Source: GCA-2688775 sp035288865 (lineage in GTDB: Archaea > Nanobdellota > Nanobdellia > Woesearchaeales > GW2011-AR4). Taken from it: 64,000 bases of DNA. Position 1 is the stretch's first letter. Each line of letters opens with the position of its first letter. The translations under genes were made by a program, and so were the position numbers. The DNA lies in contig DATDZA010000012.1 in assembly GCA_035288865.1 (NCBI GenBank), forward strand, positions 52,515 through 116,514, in the 5' to 3' direction. The notes under the pieces were generated by a model. The model was not told the origin of the DNA and searched no databases. It saw only the letters and a list, made by a program, of their open reading frames with translations. Positions 61,063 through 64,000 of the stretch are shown here, one piece after another.

Positions 61063-61782
61063 ATGGTTAAAAAAAGAGTGAAATCCAAAGCTAAGCCTGC
61101 TTCTAAAAAGCGTTCTAAGAAATCTGCAGTTCCAAAGAAACCGAAGGTAAATGTTGAGATTAAACCGGAGCCGGATACAAAAATCCAATTAAAGGATGCT
61201 TTGCGTGATTTGGAAATTCTTGCTGAAGAGAAGAAAGTGGAGAATAAAGTTGACGATGTAAAAAAAGAGGAAAAACAGCTTGAGAAGAAAGAAATCTCAT
61301 TGATGACAGAAGAGAAAAAAATTGAGAAAGAGGAAAAAAAGGTAGAGTACCTCGAAAAGAAAATATCCAAAGAAGTTGAGACAAAGCCGCTCACAAGATT
61401 TAATTTTAAAGATTTAAATAAAGGAATTATAGGTGCATTTATCGGAGTTGTGGCACACTTCGGATTCATTTACGGAAAAGCTATTGCGCAGTATATAACA
61501 ATGACTCGAGCAACAGTTTTGTTCATATTCTCCTATGCGCTGATTATAATGCTGATGTATGAAACTGGGTACAGGGATATAAAGGAAAAAAGATTGCTGG
61601 GAATTCTGCCAAGGAGGGCAACATTTGTTTACTTTACTTCCATAGTTGTTGTTATTGTAATATTTTACCTTTTTAACATGCTAGACTGGACTGACCTGGG
61701 CGGACTGTACAAGGAGATAGCGGTTACTTCAGTTCTTGCCTCTGTGGGCGCGGGAACAGCTGATTTGATAGGACGGCACTAG
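61063..61782 (+). CDS. Membrane protein with a basic, coiled-coil N-terminus
   Basis: 239 residues. Residues 1-40 are a Lys/Ser/Ala/Pro-rich tail (KSKAKPASKKRSKKSAVPKK), residues 45-105 a Glu/Lys coiled coil, and residues 120-239 contain four membrane helices (GIIGAFIGVVAHFGFIYG; ATVLFIFSYALIIMLMY; ATFVYFTSIVVVIVIFYLF; and a Gly/Ala-rich end). A cytoplasmic nucleic-acid- or protein-binding tail on a membrane anchor is inferred. Family unknown. Confidence 0.6.
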   Translation: MVKKRVKSKAKPASKKRSKKSAVPKKPKVNVEIKPEPDTKIQLKDALRDLEILAEEKKVENKVDDVKKEEKQLEKKEISLMTEEKKIEKEEKKVEYLEKKISKEVETKPLTRFNFKDLNKGIIGAFIGVVAHFGFIYGKAIAQYITMTRATVLFIFSYALIIMLMYETGYRDIKEKRLLGILPRRATFVYFTSIVVVIVIFYLFNMLDWTDLGGLYKEIAVTSVLASVGAGTADLIGRH

Positions 61783-61876
61783 GTTTATTTTGTTATCTTA
61801 ATTTTATGAAATTGTAGGCAGAATACCTGACGAGTTTATCTATGGGAATATCTTTTCTCTTTCGTTTCCGATTATT

Positions 61877-62128
61877 TCAACGATGATGGCAACCGGGCCA
61901 ACAACATGGTCTGCGCTTTCCTTCAAGAAGCTCCGCGCATGCTCGCTCGATATGATGTTTTCTTGTTTCTGGCTTCTTGACGGAGGTAATCCAGCAGATC
62001 CACTCATTGCGTGCGAGTGGTGTAAGATCATTCCACACTGCTCCCACCTTTTGGGCAGCAGTAAGAGCTTCTCGTAAATCTGATGGTACTTTGTGTACCA
62101 CCCCCGTGGCTATTTCTTTTTTAGTCAT
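61877..62128 (-). CDS. YdeI/OmpD-associated family protein, short form
   Basis: 83 residues from the ATG at 62128 with GGAGG 8 bases upstream; an in-frame GTG at 62143 is part of the ribosome-binding site. The sequence matches the C-terminal domain typical of bacterial YdeI/OmpD-associated proteins: VPSDLREALTAAQKVGAVW, LTPLARNEWICWITSVKKPE, HHIERACAELLEGKRRPCCW, ending in PGCHHR. Function unknown (a bacteriocin-resistance link in bacteria). The G+C content and bacterial affinity suggest lateral gain. Confidence 0.8.
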   Translation of the reverse strand: MTKKEIATGVVHKVPSDLREALTAAQKVGAVWNDLTPLARNEWICWITSVKKPETRKHHIERACAELLEGKRRPCCWPGCHHR

Positions 62129-62514
62129 TTTATGATCCTCCACTTAATTATATAACTTTAAAATTATATAACCCTTTCGTTTCAGCCCCTCTCTCGTCCT
62201 AATGGACATATCGGGCTAAAGACATTAATGATGATTATTTAGTTGAAGTTGATTATGGATCCATCATTAAAACAATTCTTGTCATTTATTCTTTCATTTG
62301 ACTGAACTTCGTTCTTGATTAACGGCCGACTCAAAAACTTTGCTTCAGCAACCACTTTGCACTTTCGCATTCGCTCAGGGCGTATAACGGGAATTTTACG
62401 ATTCGCTACGCTCGCTTATCCAAAGTTTCCCAGCTATGATTTTTCATCCGCATTGTTGATATTTTTTGTTAGCATAGAAATCTTTTTATAGCTTGTTTTA
62501 TATTTGATTCTTGA
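62129..62514. other. Intergenic stretch with repeat-like, GC-richer core
   Basis: 386 bases. The part at about 62310-62440 is GC-richer and contains repeated CGCT units (ATTCGCTACGCTCGCTTATC, 62402-62421) and a GGGAA..TTCCC inverted repeat. GTATAACG at 62381-62388 and TGTTAGCA at 62468-62475 faintly recall integron attC ends. No gene is seen. CTTTTTATAGC at about 62482-62492 is the TATA box for the next gene, 27 bases before its ATG. Confidence 0.35.
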
Positions 62515-63078
62515 ATGAAAAATCAACTAAGGGACGATATTCTTGAAAAAAGAAATTCCCTGCCAAAAGAAGAAGTAATTGACAAAAGCAGAAATATTGA
62601 AGAGAAATTATTCAATCTTGATTCATACAAGAAATCCAGAACTGTGATGCTATTTGTTTCTTTCAACAATGAAGTTCACACACATGATATAATTAAAAAA
62701 TCTTTAGGAAAGAAGAATGTAGTTATACCAAAAGTAATGCAGCAGGAAATTGAGCCTTCTGTTATAATTGATTTTGACAATCTGATTCCAGCTGGAAAAT
62801 TTGGAATTCTGGAGCCGATTGATTTGATGAAAATTGCCTATAAAAATATTGATTTGGTTTTAGTACCTGGCATTGCATTTGATGACGAAGGCCATAGGAT
62901 TGGGTACGGGTTTGGGTATTATGACAAATTCCTGAAAAAAATTCCAAAAGCTGTAAAGATTGGCCTTACTTTTGATTTTCAGGTTGTTGATAAAATTCCA
63001 ACAGAAGAGCACGATGTTCCGGTTGATTTTATTATAACGGAGAAAAGGTTTATTGATTGCAAAAATTTCTCAAAATAA
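62515..63078 (+). CDS. 5-formyltetrahydrofolate cyclo-ligase
   Basis: A 187-residue ATP-dependent methenyl-THF synthetase. Features are LRDDILEKRNSLPKEEV at the N-terminus, VMLFVSFNNEVHTHDII, VVIPKV, KFGILEP, VLVPGIAFDDEGHRIGYGFGYYDKFL (in parts: GHRIGYGFGYYDKFL is the ATP-binding loop), and IPTEEHDVPVDFIITE. The normal family length. It implies folate handling, although PurP makes the corresponding purine step folate-independent. Confidence 0.9.
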   Translation: MKNQLRDDILEKRNSLPKEEVIDKSRNIEEKLFNLDSYKKSRTVMLFVSFNNEVHTHDIIKKSLGKKNVVIPKVMQQEIEPSVIIDFDNLIPAGKFGILEPIDLMKIAYKNIDLVLVPGIAFDDEGHRIGYGFGYYDKFLKKIPKAVKIGLTFDFQVVDKIPTEEHDVPVDFIITEKRFIDCKNFSK

Positions 63079-63099
63079 AAAATATGCGCACACTGGAAA

Positions 63100-63330
63100 T
63101 TATTTAACCTCTTTCAAAAATTCATCTCTTTCTAATTTTAAGTCGTGCTTTACTATTTTATTAAGCAAGCCCCTATCAATTTCTTCACTAGGATGATTTG
63201 GTATAACTGTAGTCCTTCCGTCAACATGCTCAAAAAACATGTGGCTGCCTTCTTGCCTCTTGAATTCAAATCCAAGTTTCTCGAGAACTTTGGCTAACTC
63301 TTTGGCCGTCAATAGGGGCAATCTAGGCAT
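63100..63330 (-). CDS. hicA: HicA-type mRNA interferase toxin
   Basis: 76 residues. The dsRBD-like HicA fold: LLTAKELAKVLEKLGFEFKR, the catalytic His in QEGSHMFFEH, VIPNHPSEEIDRGLLNKIVK. It cleaves mRNA when free of HicB. It follows hicB by 3 bases on the minus strand, antitoxin gene first. Confidence 0.9.
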   Translation of the reverse strand: MPRLPLLTAKELAKVLEKLGFEFKRQEGSHMFFEHVDGRTTVIPNHPSEEIDRGLLNKIVKHDLKLERDEFLKEVK

Positions 63331-63333
63331 TAA

Positions 63334-63543
63334 CTACACCTCTATTTGTTGCACTCCCATAAATTCAGAATAAACTTCGGTGTCTTTTGTAGATTTTAAG
63401 TATAATGAAATCGCCTCTTTTGTTCTCTTCAAAAGTTCATCCATTGTTTTAGCTTGGGTATGGCAGCCAGGCAACTCAACTACGTCAGATATCAAATAAC
63501 CATCTTCGCCTTTTTCTATTATTACTGTATATTTTTTTGTCAT
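63334..63543 (-). CDS. hicB: HicB-type antitoxin
   Basis: 69 residues from the Met at 63543 (an upstream in-frame start adds 4 residues). The HicB fold: YTVIIEKGEDGYLISDVVEL, then PGCHTQAKTMDELLKRTKEA and ISLYLKS. There is no C-terminal DNA-binding domain; this is the short HicB form. It would neutralise HicA. Confidence 0.9.
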   Translation of the reverse strand: MTKKYTVIIEKGEDGYLISDVVELPGCHTQAKTMDELLKRTKEAISLYLKSTKDTEVYSEFMGVQQIEV

Positions 63544-63597
63544 AAGACAATTCAAATACAGATTACTATTTAAATCTTTTTACCATAAAACAAAATA

Positions 63598-63694
63598 TGC
63601 GCAAGCCGGGACTTTCGCTAAAAATAAATTTTTAATTTCGAACCCGGGTCTCAGCCTTGGCAAGGCCGAATCTTGACCACTGGACCACTCGCGC
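63598..63694 (-). tRNA. tRNA-Gly(GCC) with a 25-base intron in the T loop
   Basis: Acceptor GCGCGAG/CTTGCGC (with one G-U), anticodon stem CGGCC/GGCTG, loop TTGCCAA with anticodon GCC, T stem CCGGG/CCCGG. The T loop TTCGAA is interrupted after position 59 by 25 bases before T60. The insert makes a textbook bulge-helix-bulge: TTCG (54-57) pairs with intron CGAA, bulges are AAA and AGT, and the inner helix is TTAAAAA/TTTTTAG. Without the insert a normal 72-base tRNA remains. Confidence 0.9.
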
Positions 63695-63701
63695 ATTAAA
63701 G

Positions 63702-63792
63702 TGGGCCCGACCAGATTTGAACTGGTGACCTTCACCTTTCAAATCACTATAAGATTGTAAGGGTGACGTCATAACGGCTAGACTACGGGCCC
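63702..63792 (-). tRNA. tRNA-Val(UAC) with an 18-base insertion in the anticodon loop
   Basis: Acceptor GGGCCCG/CGGGCCC, anticodon stem TCACC/GGTGA, T arm ACCAG-TTCAAAT-CTGGT, discriminator A. The loop CTTACA..A contains anticodon TAC and an 18-base insertion after position 37. The insertion has an AATC/GATT hairpin; the bulge-helix-bulge is relaxed. In the D loop AGCCGTTA, position 18 is C rather than G. It is followed on the minus strand by tRNA-Gly after 7 bases, so the two are cotranscribed. Confidence 0.85.
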
Positions 63793-63812
63793 GCATAGGC
63801 TCATGGATTAAA

Positions 63813-63825
63813 AGAATGTATAAAA
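63813..63825 (-). promoter_or_regulatory. TATA box of the tRNA-Val/tRNA-Gly unit
   Basis: CCTTTTTATACAT on the minus strand is centred about 26 bases before G1 of tRNA-Val (63792). Confidence 0.5.
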
Positions 63826-63874
63826 AGGTTTTGAAAAATAAAAGATGTCCGTTAAGTTTATAAAATGACCTCCT

Positions 63875-63894
63875 CTGCGGAATAAATTCCGCAG
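63875..63894. terminator. Perfect 9-bp hairpin after a minus-strand gene
   Basis: CTGCGGAAT-AA-ATTCCGCAG lies 7 bases beyond the stop (63902-63904) of the partial minus-strand gene. It may be a terminator or mRNA-end hairpin, or an operator for downstream tRNA genes. No long T-run follows, so a classic intrinsic terminator is not certain. Confidence 0.4.
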
Positions 63895-63901
63895 TATCCA
63901 T

Positions 63902-64000
63902 TCAAGCTAAACCATGGTGCTTAGCTTGGTTCAAAATGTACAAAGCTGTGTCGCTAAGCTGATTGTATCCGACGGTAACAGCAGTTCCGCCGCGGCTCCA
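63902..64000 (-). CDS. C-terminal end of a gene cut by the window
   Basis: An open frame enters from the right edge and ends at TGA 63904-63902. The 32 residues include GGTAVTVGYNQLSDTALY and a His/Lys end (NQAKHHGLA). Composition and the hairpin just after its stop suggest a genuine gene end. The family cannot be told from this fragment. Confidence 0.4.
   Translation of the reverse strand, partial: WSRGGTAVTVGYNQLSDTALYILNQAKHHGLA

Noticed and set aside
63632..63901. An 89-codon open frame on the minus strand
   Set aside because: It runs straight across the tRNA-Gly and tRNA-Val genes and their promoter, so it is a by-product of those RNA genes.

Overview
The window is from an archaeal chromosome, most likely a DPANN archaeon of the Woesearchaeota/Pacearchaeota type. 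This placement is inferred from gene content and has not been tested by phylogeny. The archaeal signs are aIF2-gamma, ribosomal protein S6e, a ZPR1 zinc-finger protein, Pth2, class I lysyl-tRNA synthetase, PurP, NikR, a class III (pilin-like) signal peptide on a LamG protein, and tRNA genes with bulge-helix-bulge introns. Bases are AT-rich, and GC-rich islands mark RNA genes. Many first genes have a TATA-like box about 23-28 bases before the start codon (leaderless transcripts). Genes inside operons carry GGTG/GGAGG ribosome-binding sites.

Layout. 1-6 kb: a partial TIM-barrel protein, a LamG surface protein, unknown genes, a methyltransferase and a ZPR1 protein. 6-11.5 kb: a compact neighbourhood of MTA phosphorylase, aldo/keto reductase, Zn alcohol dehydrogenase, LsrF-type aldolase, MtnA-type isomerase and adenine phosphoribosyltransferase. 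It reads as a complete salvage route for methylthioadenosine/5'-deoxyadenosine. 11.5-20.6 kb: aIF2-gamma, S6e, a coupled pair of unknown genes, a cation:proton antiporter, a large membrane-anchored lipase-like protein and a MscS channel. 20.6-29.7 kb: two tiny genes, a GC-rich segment that folds as a structured RNA, small zinc-ribbon and PAS/MEKHLA proteins, ketol-acid reductoisomerase, a HAD phosphatase, an M29-like aminopeptidase, Pth2, an intron-containing tRNA-Lys and an ACT-domain protein.

29.7-39.6 kb: a lysine/aspartate-family operon (dapB-dapA-lysA-aminotransferase-GNAT-lysC-asd), then homoserine dehydrogenase and lysS from their own promoters. 40.5-46.1 kb: nickel genes (larC, larB, larE, a NicO-like transporter and divergent nikR), then a retropepsin-like/RimK-like pair. 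46.7-61 kb: purine synthesis (purA, two purP, guaA, purF, purD) interleaved with envelope proteins, a predicted metallopeptidase, a PhoU/AbrB regulator and a kinase-like protein. 61-64 kb: a membrane protein, a bacterial-type YdeI/OmpD-associated gene, 5-formyl-THF cyclo-ligase, a HicBA toxin-antitoxin pair, and tandem tRNA-Gly (with a T-loop intron) and tRNA-Val (with an anticodon-loop insertion).

The strongest leads are the pathway-ordered MTA/5'-deoxyadenosine salvage cluster with an LsrF-type aldolase, the unidentified structured RNA at about 21.2-21.4 kb, the T-loop intron in tRNA-Gly, the swapped 19-56 tertiary pair in tRNA-Lys, and an orphan nickel-pincer cofactor (lar) operon without larA in view.
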